Origin: Diphasiastrum complanatum
Taxonomy: Eukaryota; Streptophyta; Lycopodiopsida; Lycopodiales; Lycopodiaceae
DNA length: 64,000 nt
Assembly: GCA_029204225.1 (NCBI GenBank)
Contig: CM055102.1
Coordinates: 37,628,585 to 37,692,584 of the forward strand
Direction of reading: 5' to 3'
The position numbers and the translations under genes were made by a program. This document shows positions 34,574-48,919 of the stretch, piece after piece (position 1 is the first letter of the stretch; each line of letters starts with the position of its first letter). The notes below the pieces were generated by a model. It had not been told where the DNA came from. It searched no databases and was given only the letters and a program-made list of their open reading frames with translations.

Positions 34574-34822
34574 TTATGTGACCCACATCCCTATTCTAAG
34601 ATTTGTCCGTACTTGGATTGAAGGTTGTTCTAGTTTTTTGGTACTTTTGGCATGATATCTTTGGGAGTTCAATGTTGTCACAAGACGTTTGGTGGTAAAT
34701 TTGGGAGCAGCCAATTCAGCACTGCCACTGTTGTGGCAATGCTGGGGCCCTTCCATCCAACAATGGAAGTGCAAGCAGAGATGCGGGAACAGAAGGGAGG
34801 GTGGTGGAGCACCCGCCCCCAC
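34574..34822 (-). other. Conserved 82-codon frame (copy C)
   Basis: Uninterrupted, and differs from the 6287 copy at only about three residues (for example SAEL for SAEF, VTTL for VTIL). See the 6287 entry for caveats. Confidence 0.25.
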
Positions 34823-35614
34823 CCTTAGATGGTGGCTACACCATCACTAGCTTGCCAGTGATGGTGTGGAAGAAGACGCTCCTCCATAAATTTGCATTGT
34901 TTGTTGGATAAGAGTTGATGATGTAGGCCCCAAGGCAACCTCAGGGCAAGCGTAGATACTGGAGTGATTTTACACTCCAAAGTAGGTTATGCCTTTATGT
35001 ATGGATGAATGGTTTTTCAAGTGATTTGAGAAGTTACCAACCATTATGTCAACGAAAGATATAACTTCAAAATTTACCCTTACCACCATGAAAGATCTAT
35101 AGAAAAACCGTTCCCTTATGTAAAGAATGAAATGTCAAATTTGATGTCAAATGGCATATCAAATGTGATGAAAAGAACTAGAATAAACTCCAAATGTAAG
35201 GTATATAAATGAAATGTCAAAGGTGATAATTTTCTTTCATAATCTAAGGATCTCCTTCATATGAGGCTCTCAAATAGTTTAAGAAAATGTTTTGGTTAAT
35301 TTATGGGTGAAAGTTTGGAGTTTAGGAAGGGGAATCAATCCAATGAATGGCTTAGAAAGTTCAAGAGTTAATGGTGCTCAAAAGCCTTAGAACTTGTCAA
35401 CCATAATGTGTGCTTGGAAAAATCGATACGGGTGTGATGATTTTTGGACTATAATGCCATTGTGCGTGGGAGAAACATGACCACAAAATAGGTATTGAAA
35501 AAATAAAACCTTAAGAACTTCAACACCTCTTTGAAAAATTGACTTAAGACATGAAGACATGCAAGTGACAACAATTACGTATGAGGAAAACATCACACCC
35601 AAACATAGCAAACA

Positions 35615-35758
<144 letters not shown>

Positions 35759-36752
35759 TGCACATGCTATTAAGCTTACATTGGTAAATGAGCTCAAAAA
35801 AGAGAAAATTACCATGTTACTTTTAAATAATTATAAAGTTAACTCTTTTTTAACCAGGAGGTTTGTACATATTTTTAGTAGAATTTGAGATTCTCATGTA
35901 CAAAGTATATTTTTACATATACCATATGACCTAGCAAGGAAAATTTATTCTCATCACTATAATTAGTATGAACTTTATTTATGCCAAACAATGGATCTTT
36001 TTGAAAATTATTTTGAATTGTACCTTTCAGATATTCATAAAAACTTCCAATTGGGTCCAAAATATTTGCGAAAAATATTAAAATGAAGTTTTAAAAATAT
36101 CAGATGTAATCGCTTGAGGCTGCTTAGGCATTTTTACACCGTAGTATAAGTTTTGATTTTCTAAAATAACTTTTTGGAATTAGCCTCTTATTATGGGTGC
36201 CATAAATGCAATAAAAGCTGGATTTGAGACACATAAGTACTTTATAGAATGTGGTTTAATGGCCAAAATGTGTCATATGAAAATAAGCAACCTCTAGTAC
36301 TTAAGAAATGTTTTTTTTTTTATCCTGAAGTTTCTTTTATCTTTTTATGTAATGTTTTCTAATTTTTCTTCATTTTAAAAATATCGGATGTGATCGTTTG
36401 AGGTTGCTTAGGCATTTTTACACCATAGTATAATTCGTGATTTTCTTAAATAATTTTTTTGGAATTAGCCTCTAATTTATAGGTGCCATAAATGCAATAG
36501 AAGCTGGATTTGACACACATAAGGACTTTATAGAATCTGGTCCAATGCCCAAATGTGTCATATGAAAATAAGCAAGCTCTACTACTTAAGAAATGTTTTT
36601 TTTTTTAAATTTTTTATCCTGAAGTTTTTTATCTTTCTTTGTAATGTTTCTAATCTTTCTAGTGTTGCGATTTTCATTAGAGTTTGAGTATTCTTTCAAT
36701 CATAATAAATCAAAACAGAGTTTTGAATTTCTGATATGTTAATGTGAATTAT

Positions 36753-37030
36753 GTCAACTTATGACATAGAATTTGATGATCTTCCTCTAGAAGCTATCAA
36801 GGAAATACCAACTGAGGAAGCCATCAAGTCAATGGAGGAAAATATTTTTGTAAATCCTAGTTTTTCAGCATTGTAAGTATCTCATTTCTATGTACCTTAG
36901 TATCTATCATAATGGCAATACTCTGCTTTCATTACTTCTAGTATGTACACCAAATTATTATGAGTGCAACTTACAAGAGGATGGATAATGCAATCTCTGC
37001 ACTGTCTTTAATTTATTATGTGAAAATATT
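36753..37030 (+). pseudogene. Mini-gene copy with damaged second exon
   Basis: Exon 1 is open (MSTYDIEFDDLPLEAIKEIP), followed by GTAAGT. The acceptor and the start of exon 2 (about 45 bases) are deleted in comparison with 24470-24520. Confidence 0.35.
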
Positions 37031-37537
37031 ATATTAAAGCATTATGTTTATTAGATTTTTAGTCCACTATCTTGGCAATGATAGTTCACTCTTGATCAAT
37101 ACAACCTTGGCGAAGTATATAATTTGCGACAAGGATTAATCAAAATTTTTGTTTCTAATTGCAAAAAAATTTGTTCTTGATGATAAGGGCATGCGAGCTC
37201 CTACGAAAAATGTTGCTCTTCATTTAACTACAACCCTTGTAGCACCGGATGTAGATGTGATTACATATGTTAAAATCCTTCCTAACATATAGGAGAGAAA
37301 AACAATAAAAAGGGGATTAGTATATACCAAGCTCCTAATTTAAAAAGATAGGAGCGAGCAATTAGTACACAAGTTTTTCCTAGTTCGAAAGAAAATTTGT
37401 TGAAAAGATATTTTGTTTACATTAAAGTTTTTAATATATGCATGTATATATTTCTAGCATCAAAAGATAGATATACTCAAACATGTATACAAGCCATTCT
37501 TGGAATTTTTATTCATACAAATAAGGACTGTTATATT

Positions 37538-39315
37538 CACAACAACAAAATGCGCGAATTTCAACACAAGGTTCTGACAGATTCAAAAAAATTTTATAAT
37601 CCATTGAAATATGACATATAATACGTCAGAACCTGACACAAAAAAAAAAAATGTCAAAAAAAAATAATTTTTGCCGAGATTTTTTTTCTTTTTTACGGAC
37701 GTCGGATTCTGATGCACAATTCCCATTTCGGAGATTACAACTTTTTAAATTGATGACGTCACCTGTCCGTGCATAAAAAAGAAGAAGCATAAAGCGGAGG
37801 TCGGATTTTGACGGATAATACAGATGTCAAAATTTGACATCTGTGACTGAATTCTCAAAGCCGCATCATTTTTCTAGGGTTTTTTTAATTTTTTATTCTT
37901 GCAGGAGATTGTTGGAGATCGGCTTTTGGCGCTTCTTCTCAACTCTATCAATTCTATTTGTCTCATTCCAAGTATGATTCTTTTGTTTTGTTATGTGCAA
38001 CTAAGATTTTTTTTTTTTTTTTGTAACTTTTTCTTGTACACTATCTTCCTTGTATTGTATATTTTGTGTAGTTAAACACAAATATGTGTCCTAGTGATCT
38101 ATAATCGTGAGTGAATGAGAGAAGAAGAGAAGGATGTATGTGGGAGATAGAGAGAGCAAGAAAAATATAGATAGAAGAATTTGATTAAATGTTATGTTCT
38201 TTGTAGATTTTAGGGTTTAGATTTAATGTTATGTTCTTTGTGAAATAGTGTGAAACTGAGAGCTCTTGAGGTTTGAATGAAGATCATAACTAGCTCCACT
38301 AATTGATCCAGTATGCCTATCTTGTTGCTACTCCCTATTGAGCCATAAAGGGTAATCCATCGTTGTCTGATACATGTAAAATGAGATATTAGCTAGAGAA
38401 AGCTAGTGAAGCGTGCTCAGTATGATGGCATTTTTATTGAGAATTAGAACTCAAAATGAACTTTGAAGAGTGTCATTGACTCACTATCTTCGTCGGAAGC
38501 TTGAGATATCTTGGCTATGGAGTTAGAACCTAGTTTTCCTTGCAAGATTTGGAGAGCTGGCCTACCATCGTTGCCAGATGAGTGAGCCATCTAACCATTC
38601 AATCATGTTATAGCCGTTGAGGAATTGAACGTTGGCTTCCAAAGTATTGAAGGATTATTGTTGATTTCCAAAAGAGAGTTGAGAGATGTGATTATTAACA
38701 TCGCTACCTCTAGAATACATCCGACCATTGTTGCTACTACTTTGCAAGCATTCACTACGCTTATGAGTATTAGATATGAAGGAAAGCCATCACTAAGCTA
38801 GTTGTCAGATCAGAGACTCAGCTAACGGAGCTTTCACGACTATGAAAAGAGAGCTTGCAACTGTTGTCTAAAATTGATCTATCAACGACCATTGAGAACC
38901 TGATACATTTAAAATCCATCGGATTCCGAAGGAAAAAAAAAAAGAAACTGTCGGATTCCGATGGCCAAAGTGGCAAAACAAAAAAAATAAAAAATAAAAA
39001 TCTGTCGGAATCCGACGTCCACATGGCAAAAAAAAAAAAGAAGGAAAAAAACATTTTCACGGATTTTTTTGCCACGTGGATGTCAGATTTCGACGGCTGG
39101 CCGACGTCCACGTGGCATGTTTTTCGATAAATGTTTTTACCGGCCAATTGCCAGTTTTGGGCTTGTCGTCGGATTCCGACAGATTTTAAATGTGACGGGT
39201 TCCGACGACTCTATTGCTACGTGTTTTTCGACGCCCGCGTCGATTCAAAAAATAAAAAATAAAATGCGATTTCACGTCAGAAATCCCGTAAAAAATCGTG
39301 GCAATTCTTGTAGTG
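37538..39315. mobile_element. CACTA-like non-autonomous insertion (about 1.8 kb)
   Basis: Absent from the homologous repeat copy at 25110-25125, so it is an insertion. The right end, read inwards, is CACTACAAGAATTGCCACG, the canonical CACTA-family terminus; the left end CACAACAACAAAATGCGCG is an imperfect match. Sub-terminal DNA is rich in GTCGGATTCCGAC-type palindromes (37690-37810, 38920-39230). ATATT flanks the insertion on both sides (37533-37537 and 39331-39335), but 15 bases (39316-39330) lie between the right terminus and the right ATATT. No transposase is encoded. Confidence 0.65.
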
Positions 39316-39330
39316 ACCCTCACCATATCC

Positions 39331-39955
39331 ATATTCAAATATTGTCTTTCAACAAGGAATACTATGTTATAACTTCATTGACAAAAAACACTTATCTTGC
39401 TTTTACTTTTATAGTTATTTCAATGTTGATCATAGAGATGTAATACTCTGATTATTGCTAGTTCATATTGCAATAGGACAAGCTCTTATTTAATATAGTG
39501 TAGTGGTAATGAGTTTGTCATTGTATCAAATGTCAATCTAGGAGAAGAGGCCTATAGCTTTCTCGACGAATTCAGTGGATATAATCAAGTGCAAAAAGCA
39601 TAGAAGATCAACACAAGATCGCCTTTCCAACAACATGGGGTACCTATGCTTTTCAAGTATTGTCGTTTGGATCGTGCAATGCACCTAGCACCTTCCAACG
39701 AGATATGCAACATGTCTTCAAGGAGTTTCTCTAGAAATTCTTAGAAGTGTTCCTTGACAATTTTTGTGTGCATTCAGCTCGGATGTACCGTTTAAATAAT
39801 CTAAAACGAGTTCTACAACAATGTTGAAAATATGGCATCTCCCTCAGCCCGCCGGCCAAATGCCAGATGTGGGTGACCCATGGCATTGTGTAGGACATAT
39901 CGTATCACAATATGGGATTGCCACTGACCCTGACAAGATCAAAGTATCACTATAA
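39331..39955 (+). pseudogene. Ty3/gypsy RT scrap (copy C, most complete)
   Basis: Motifs in order, across one frameshift and stops: AYSFLDEFSGYNQVQ (about 39550-39595), HKIAFPTTWGTYAF, VLSFGSCNAPSTFQRDMQHV, FLEVFLDNFCVHS, GISLSP, KCQMWVTHGIV. The FLDN box again has Asn for the second catalytic Asp. This shows what is deleted in copies A and B. Confidence 0.8.
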
Positions 39956-40931
<976 letters not shown>

Positions 40932-41727
40932 TTTGGGTGTGATGTTTTACTCATATGTAATTGTTGTCACTTGCATGTCTTCATGTCTTAAGTCAATTTT
41001 CCATGCGTAGTACTCCATTCCTTAAGACAAAGAGGTGTTGAAGTTCTTGAGGTTTTATTTTTTCAATACCTATTTTGTGGCCATGTTTCTCCCACGCACA
41101 ATGGCATTAGATAGTCCAAAAATCATCACACCCATATCGATTATTCCAAGGACACATTATGGGTGACAAGTTCTAAGGCTTTTGAGCACCATGAACTTTT
41201 GAACTTTCTAAGCCATTCATTGAATTGATTCCCCTTCCTAAACTCCAAACTTTCACCCATAAATTAAATAGAACATTTTCTTAAACTATTTGAGACCCTC
41301 ATATGAAGGAGATCCTTAGATTATGAAAGAAAATTATCACCTTTGACATTTCATTTATATACCTTACGTTTGGAGTTTATTCTAGTTCTTTTCATCACAT
41401 TTGATATGCCATTTGAAATTTCATTCTTTACATAAGGGAACAATTTTTCTATAGATCTTTCATGGTGGTAAGGGTAAATTTTGAAGTTATATCTTTCGTT
41501 GACATGATGGTTGGTAACTTCTCAAATCACTTGAAAAACCATTCATCCATACATAAAGGCATAACCTACTTTGGAGCGTGAAATCACTCCAGTATCTACG
41601 CTTGCCCTAGGGCCACCCCGGGGCCTACATCATCAACTCTTACCAACAAACAATGCAAATTTATGGAGGAGCGTCTTCTTCCACACCATCACTGGCAAGC
41701 TAGTGATGGTGTAGCCACCATCTAAGG

Positions 41728-41976
41728 GTGGGGGTGGGTGCTCCACCACCTTCCCTTCTGCTCCCGCATCTCTGCTTGCACTTCCATTGTTGGATGGAAG
41801 GGCCCCAACATTGCCACAACAGTGGCAGTGCTGAATTCGCTGCTCCCAAATTTACAATCAAACGTCTTGTGAAAACATTGAACTCCCAAACATATCATGC
41901 CAAAAGTACCAAAAAACTAGAACAACCTTCAATCCAAGTACAGACAAATCTTAGAATAGGGATGTGGGTCACATAA
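41728..41976 (+). other. Conserved 82-codon frame (copy E)
   Basis: Third intact copy of the frame, with about seven substitutions and no stop. See 6287-6535. Confidence 0.25.
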
Positions 41977-42946
41977 CAATGTTTGACAAGCCAAATGACC
42001 ACTAATTGACAAGGTAGATAGGTGAACTTCTCAAGGTTGCCATGACACAATTCCAAACATCCCATGAGGCATGAAATATACCAAAATTACAAGCTAGACT
42101 CTTTGCTTTTCAAACAAAGGCAAATAAATTTACTAAATGTCATATAAAAACCTACTTTGAAATCTACTCTTCGTGTTCTAAAGTCGAATGGATAGACCAA
42201 ATTTAATGTATCAACCCAAAATTTGTGAAGACTCCTTGTAAAATGTACTCAAACTTGTTTTGCTGAGTTCAAGACACTCAACACATTTTATTAAAAAAGA
42301 AAAATTATAAAAACCAACATTTCAAGATGAATGCTATAAAAACAACATGATACCTTGCATGTTGAAAGAAGGTATGACGTTTAAAATCATTGTAGAAGAA
42401 ACGGGCAACGGGCTTCGAGAGAGTGGGTGTAGCTAAAATGTCATTTGAAGCTTAATTTGCTGGAGGGACTACAAGGCAACAGACGTAGCCTTTCACCCCC
42501 TATGTGAAATGTAGCCTACACAACTAGCACTTCATCCCCTATGTGAAGTGTCAATACCTATGATAAGGTGTCAATACCTATGATAAGGATTTAAAAATCC
42601 TCAAGACTAGTGTGCTTGTCATCGGGTTAAAAATCCTCAAGACTAGTGTGCTTGTCAACGTGTAGAAAATCTGAGTTTGAAGCTTGCATGAGGCTTTTGT
42701 AGTTGAAATCTAGCATCCATATAGCTCAAGTCCACTCAACGGTTGTACTTAAAGAGTGCACCCCAAAGGAACCTGCAGTGCTGGCCCCACTCCATCCAAT
42801 GGTGATGAATGGGGTTAAGGGAAAAAAAAAATGTCTCTCCCCTTGGATGGTGTGGGACTTGTGTAGCAAATGCAAGTGCATCTGCTGTGCACTCCTTAAT
42901 GAGAAGCCTCATGAGCTCCGGCCTAATCACACATGGATATATCTAA

Positions 42947-42953
<7 letters not shown>

Positions 42954-42984
<31 letters not shown>
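42954..42984. repeat. (TG)n microsatellite in the P450-type promoter
   Basis: About 15 units inserted between ATATATA and TAGGTATATATA. Absent at 7566-7590, the homologous place in the intact gene. Confidence 0.9.
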
Positions 42985-42986
<2 letters not shown>

Positions 42987-43035
42987 GTATATATACATAT
43001 ATAAGATGAAGGTGGTGGTGGGTTCATTTAGACAT

Positions 43036-43808
43036 AGGCACCCACCGGGCTATTGTACCTTACCTCATGTTGTCACTCAGCCTTGCAAGCTGCGTGGATA
43101 CGATATTCGTTTGAATGCAAGGGTGTTCGTCAATTCATCGAGTATTTCAAATGATCCTAGCATATGGGCTGATCCCACAGACTTTAAGCTTGAGAGATTT
43201 CTTGATTTGGAACTGGATATCACTGGATCCAAAAAAATCACAATGATTCCCTTTGGAGCTGGCCGAAGAATTTGTCCTGGTTTGGGTTTAGCTATGTTGC
43301 ACCTCAATTGCATTCTGGTACAACTCATGCAGAGCTTTGAGTGGAGCAATTCAGCAGCACATGAAATGATTGATCTCATTGAAACACATGAGTTCACAAT
43401 GGTGATTAGAACTCCCTTAAGAGTTTTCATCCAACCTAGGTGAACTAAAAAAGTTTACTCGCAATGGATTGCTTTGTTTGTATATATAAAATCCTAGTGA
43501 CATAGTGTAGCTAAACGAGTCCAATATTCCAAATCTTTTATATGAGCTACATTCATGTACACATATCTAGTAGAGACTCTATTTAAATAATCTACATACT
43601 TATTCTCCATATGTTAATTTACACATGTAAGTCTCTTATGTAATAGCACAATGTTAAATAATATACACACATGTTCTTGAGGTGTTAATCTACACACGTG
43701 TTCTCAAGATGTTCTAGATGCAAGGGACATTCATGTGCTATTACACCATCAATGAGTTGTCCAATGGGTGGTGAGTTGGTTATCATTTAATTTAGTGTTA
43801 TGTGTAGG
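43036..43808 (+). pseudogene. P450 copy 2 with internal deletion (3' heme-domain end)
   Basis: Upstream DNA equivalent to 7633 is joined to sequence equivalent to 8980, removing about 1346 bases: leader, start codon, anchor, I-helix and the ExxR codons. What remains (PPGYCTLPH onward) keeps the heme loop FGAGRRICPG and ends at TGA 43441-43443. PERF has become LERF. Some 14 or more amino-acid changes separate it from the intact gene, so it is older than fragment 1. The frame opens by chance upstream (42703), but no P450 start survives. Confidence 0.9.
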
Positions 43809-43818
43809 TTGAAAAAAT

Positions 43819-45490
43819 TCACACATGTGGGAATGCTCTAATGTGTGAAATTGATCTCCAAAGCTTATAATCCTCAAGGCGATCGGCCAATTGTTGTGCC
43901 GTCTTCTTCTCAGCTTCAGACTTAGCTTCGTGCTGCTTGGCAATATTCAATTCTTTGTCCAGCTGAATGACTTTCTGGCTGATGAGTGTATTCTCAGATC
44001 CCATATCTGAGATGCGCTGTTCCATTTCTTTTTTCTTATCCAGCATAGACTGGATCACTTGTGCAAGGATTGAGACTAAACCAAGAGCATCACCAGAATC
44101 TACTGTTGTGGAGGTGATAGCAGCAGAAGGACCTGGTGGTACTGTCCCTGGTTGGCGTGGAGCAGGTGCTTGTAACTCTTCTTCTTCAAAGAGGTTTTCT
44201 TCTTCATAGCTCTCAGGCACTGTGACGTCGAACTGCTTTGGTGATTTGACAACTTGCTCGACCCAAATTGTGGCTGGTGCTGCTTCAACTTGAGGTTGCT
44301 AGTTAATCTGAAAAGAGTCTTCAAAACCAGTAGTAGTATCATGGAACTGTTCGAATCCTCTTCCAAGGGATTGGAGTTCAAAGGGCGCAGGGCGCAGGGC
44401 TCTAGGGCATTACAAAAATTTCTGAGTCCCCAAGCGGGTTGGAATCATCGAACATGTCCATGAAATACTGGGTGTTTGGGAAAACAGCTCTTGTGTGTGG
44501 AGGTGAGGCATCCTGGACAGCTATGATGAGAATGGTAGCTCCAATGGTCACAAACTGTCCGTGAAGGAAGCAGAGGCGAGGGAAGCATTAGAGGTGGGGG
44601 GGATAGGTAGTTTAGTGCGAATAGCAGCAGGGGTGGAAGTGCAGCTGAAGATGTTTGCCTAGTACGACGTTGTGACGCGGAATGTGAGTTAGGAATGACG
44701 ATCTCGCTGTGTGGACGACGTTGACTATGTGAGCTGAATGCTTGTTAAGATGACTCGGCCAGTGCTTCTTCATGGATAGAAAGTACGGAATACAAATGAA
44801 AACCATGGATTTTATTTTCAAGGTGGGAGGCTGCTAGGAGTGACAACAAAGGGCCAGCAACAAATTGCTACTTGGTATTGCTCTTGATGGCTCGTTTGAG
44901 CTCTCCAAAAATGGTCTTGAACCAGTTATATGGTTCCAGAGGAGCCTTGCCTATCTTGGCATGAGACTCAACTATCCTATGCAAAATCTAGGAAGAAATA
45001 CGGCCTTTCCTGAGGTTGTCAACCATCAGGAAATTGTTAAGGAGCTGAGTAGCGGCCTAAATGGCAGGATCAGTAATGGCTTCTAGAAGATAGCCATCAT
45101 TAGTCCAGTGCAAATCATTGGTAATTTCAATATAAGGCTTAATAGCCTGTTTGGCTTGCTTAAGGTTTGGTGAGGCTTGGGTACCAGATGCTATCCCTAT
45201 GGCAGCAAGGGCGACCTCAGTCACTCGCACCTTGTGTGTGGCTCCCTGGAAAGTAATGTAAAACTTGGATTTCTCCTCCTTCCAAGTATTGAAGGCAAGA
45301 GTGCTAAAATGTTGATTCTCTCTAAGAAGGCTCTCTCATAAATACCCGTTGCAGTAAGCAGAGGCTCTGCTAGGGTCATCCACTGAGTGACCATGCTTGT
45401 GCTAGGAAGGATCATGATATCCGTTGCAGATGGAACATCACAATGGATAGTGTAACGCGGCGACTGAGACGTATCTGTGGAAGACATGAT
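43819..45490 (-). pseudogene. Extra ORF of Tat-like gypsy element, decayed (third copy)
   Basis: Minus strand, N- to C-terminal: MSSTDTSQSPRYTIHCD (about 45490), a segment with AEPLLTATGIYERAF, KFYITFQGATHKVRV and TNDGYLLEAITDP (45080-45290), PYNWFKTIFGELKRAI (44890-44950), a Ser/Pro region with stops, and a C-terminal frame (43819-44220) with a heptad-like coil (KKKEMEQRISDMGSENTLIS...). The first half matches 54340-54900 and part of 1-300. Many stops and shifts. It lies downstream of gypsy integrase on the same strand. Confidence 0.6.
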
Positions 45491-45539
45491 GGAAAAGATC
45501 AGAAACTGAAAGTAATAGACGCGAGTGTACATCAGAGAA

Positions 45540-46290
45540 CAGTACAGAAAGTTTGAAGGCTTAGGTTGTGGAAAAAATTGGCAAGAGCTTCGCTAGCACA
45601 AGTGAGGAATGAATTGAATTCAGCCAACTTATAGGTGAATTTGGAGGGTCCATTACACAGAATACTAGTTTGGCTGATCAATTATGAACAAAAATTTGCA
45701 GGCTTGTACAGTCCTGTAAAAATAGTCTATAAAAATCTTGGCGAAGGTTTTTGAGGTCCAGAAGCCATCTGGCGAATGTTTTCCAGGTTTGACGAAGGAT
45801 GAACCTTTGCCCAAGAGGATCCTTCATCCAAGTACTATCATAAATACAACAGGCTCTGAACCTATAGCCAACTTAACTTTGATATTTTAAGACCATCTAG
45901 CATGTCAGCGAAGGTTTTTGAGGAGAGTAAGGTGCTCGGCGAAGGTTCCCAAAATGGCATATTGTTGATCATTCACCTAACTCAGAAACAGGTACTTTTT
46001 CTAGAAAAGAACCTTCGCCCAAGTCAGTATAGATATATCTGAAGTGGATGTACAATCTGAAAGTTCAGCGAAGGTCTCCCATACTGTATAGGCAACATAT
46101 AACCGAAACAATGATTTTATAAGTCATTTTCCATCAAAAATTATCTTTTGAAAATACTTTCCTTCCTCTTTTTCCATCCGGATGACTTTTCTGATTGTTG
46201 CTCATCAGTCTTTCCTCATTTTTTTTTAACTGTCTTTTCCAACAAAGTTAACAATTAAGTAGTGAAAACAAAAAAATTGAAAACAAATAA
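45540..46290. other. GCGAAGGTT-motif spacer between integrase and extra ORF
   Basis: No gene. GCGAAGGTT/C at about 45741, 45908, 45938 and 46068, plus reverse-strand ACCTTCGCCC at about 46011 and near-matches. Composition and motif resemble 15404-16345. Confidence 0.6.
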
Positions 46291-46317
46291 AAATAAAAAT
46301 CATTTGGATCATGCTTG

Positions 46318-47371
46318 TTAAACTGGCGGAGTAGGCTGCCAAGACTTGCGTAATCGGCTGTGATTCACAGGAGTATCAAACCATTTTCCGTCCAAGTGCT
46401 CAAGAATCACTGCTCCATAGTTCAGGATTTCCTTCACTTTATACGGGCCTTCACCGGTAAATTTCAGTTTTTCCTTGATCAGCTTGGTTTTGTACATCAG
46501 TGCAAGATCTCCTGCTTTCAAATCCTTTTTGTGTAATCGACGATCGTGCCATGGCTTACGGCGGGCTTTCTCTACTGCTAACGCATGAACTGCCATTAAT
46601 CTTGTTTCACACAATTTGTGCAACGCTTCATGACGTAGTTGTAAAGACTTATCATCATTTAGCCGTTCTGTTGCTGCTATGCGTAAAGATGGAATTAAAA
46701 ATTCAATCGGCATGACAACATCGTGACCATAAACCAGTTGAAACGGTGTTTGATTTGTACTACTTTTGTAAGCGATTCTGAATGCCCATAATGCTGCATG
46801 TAGTTTTTTTTCCCAATCAAATCGACTCGCTTCAACTGTTTTCGTCATGATAGTGCAGAGAATCTTATTGAAAGATTCAGCTTGGCCATTCCCTTTAGGA
46901 TAATAAGGAGTACTAAATCTGTGTATAACAAAAAAATTTCTAGTAAACACTTTATCGTTTGATTAACAAAGTGTGTACCCCGGTCATTGACAATCTCGAT
47001 CGGACATCCAAATCTGATAATAATATCTTTATAGAGAAATTTGGTCATAGATTTTGCATCAACAACTTTGACAGCTTTGGCTTCAATCCACTTGGTCATA
47101 TAATTAGTTCCTACGATAATGTATCGAGCCTGAGATCCTCGCATGACAGGATGAATAGGACCAACACAATGCAGTCCCCATTTTTCAAATGGCGCTTGCG
47201 ATAAAAGCGAATGTAAGGTTTCATAGTTCTGTCAAGTAGGCCGTCATACTCGCTGGCAAACATCACATGTCTGAATATAATTTTTCGTTTCTTATGAAGC
47301 GTAGGCCACCAACAACCTGATTGCAAAAGTTTGCAAACAGTAATATCGGTAGAGAAGTGTCCTCCGTCCAT
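46318..47371 (-). pseudogene. Ty3/gypsy integrase
   Basis: Begins with a decayed H2C2 zinc region (GGHFSTDITVCKLLQSGCWWP; the second Cys pair is eroded). The core follows, with YIIVGTNYMTKWIEAKAV (47010-47110, Asn for the first catalytic Asp), IVNDRGTHFVNQ, and YYPKGNGQAESFNKIL carrying the third acidic residue (46870-46930). After it comes an open 210-codon C-terminal part (46318-46950) with the GPYKVKEILNYGAVIL and VNHSRLRKSW blocks. Integrases insert element DNA; here a frame change near 46950 and the changed Asp make it inactive. Gag, protease and RT are missing between this and the PBS. Confidence 0.88.
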
Positions 47372-47490
47372 CTCTCTGCACCAATGTTTCTCCTTCCGTC
47401 TTCAACCCACCGTAGACCCCGAACTCTCAGAAGACAGTTCTCCCGAAGCTCTCTTCAGCGATGACGTTGTATTGTGTACACTCCCTATAC

Positions 47491-47503
47491 GGCTTTGATA
47501 CCA
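47491..47503 (-). promoter_or_regulatory. PBS-like site of the gypsy remnant
   Basis: Minus-strand TGGTATCAAAGCC, one mismatch from the iMet PBS. The adjacent LTR end is not clear-cut. Only about 120 bases separate it from the integrase zinc region, so most of the element is deleted. Confidence 0.6.
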
Positions 47504-47509
47504 ACTTAG

Positions 47510-48805
<1,296 letters not shown>

Positions 48806-48919
48806 ACCAACCATCCCGCAGTTAGTGAATCCCTTCGGAGGGTAGTTAGCTCCCCGTAAGGGATAACTAACTGCCCGCAAAAAGACAATCATTATCATGT
48901 GGTAGTCTCATGTGAAGCA

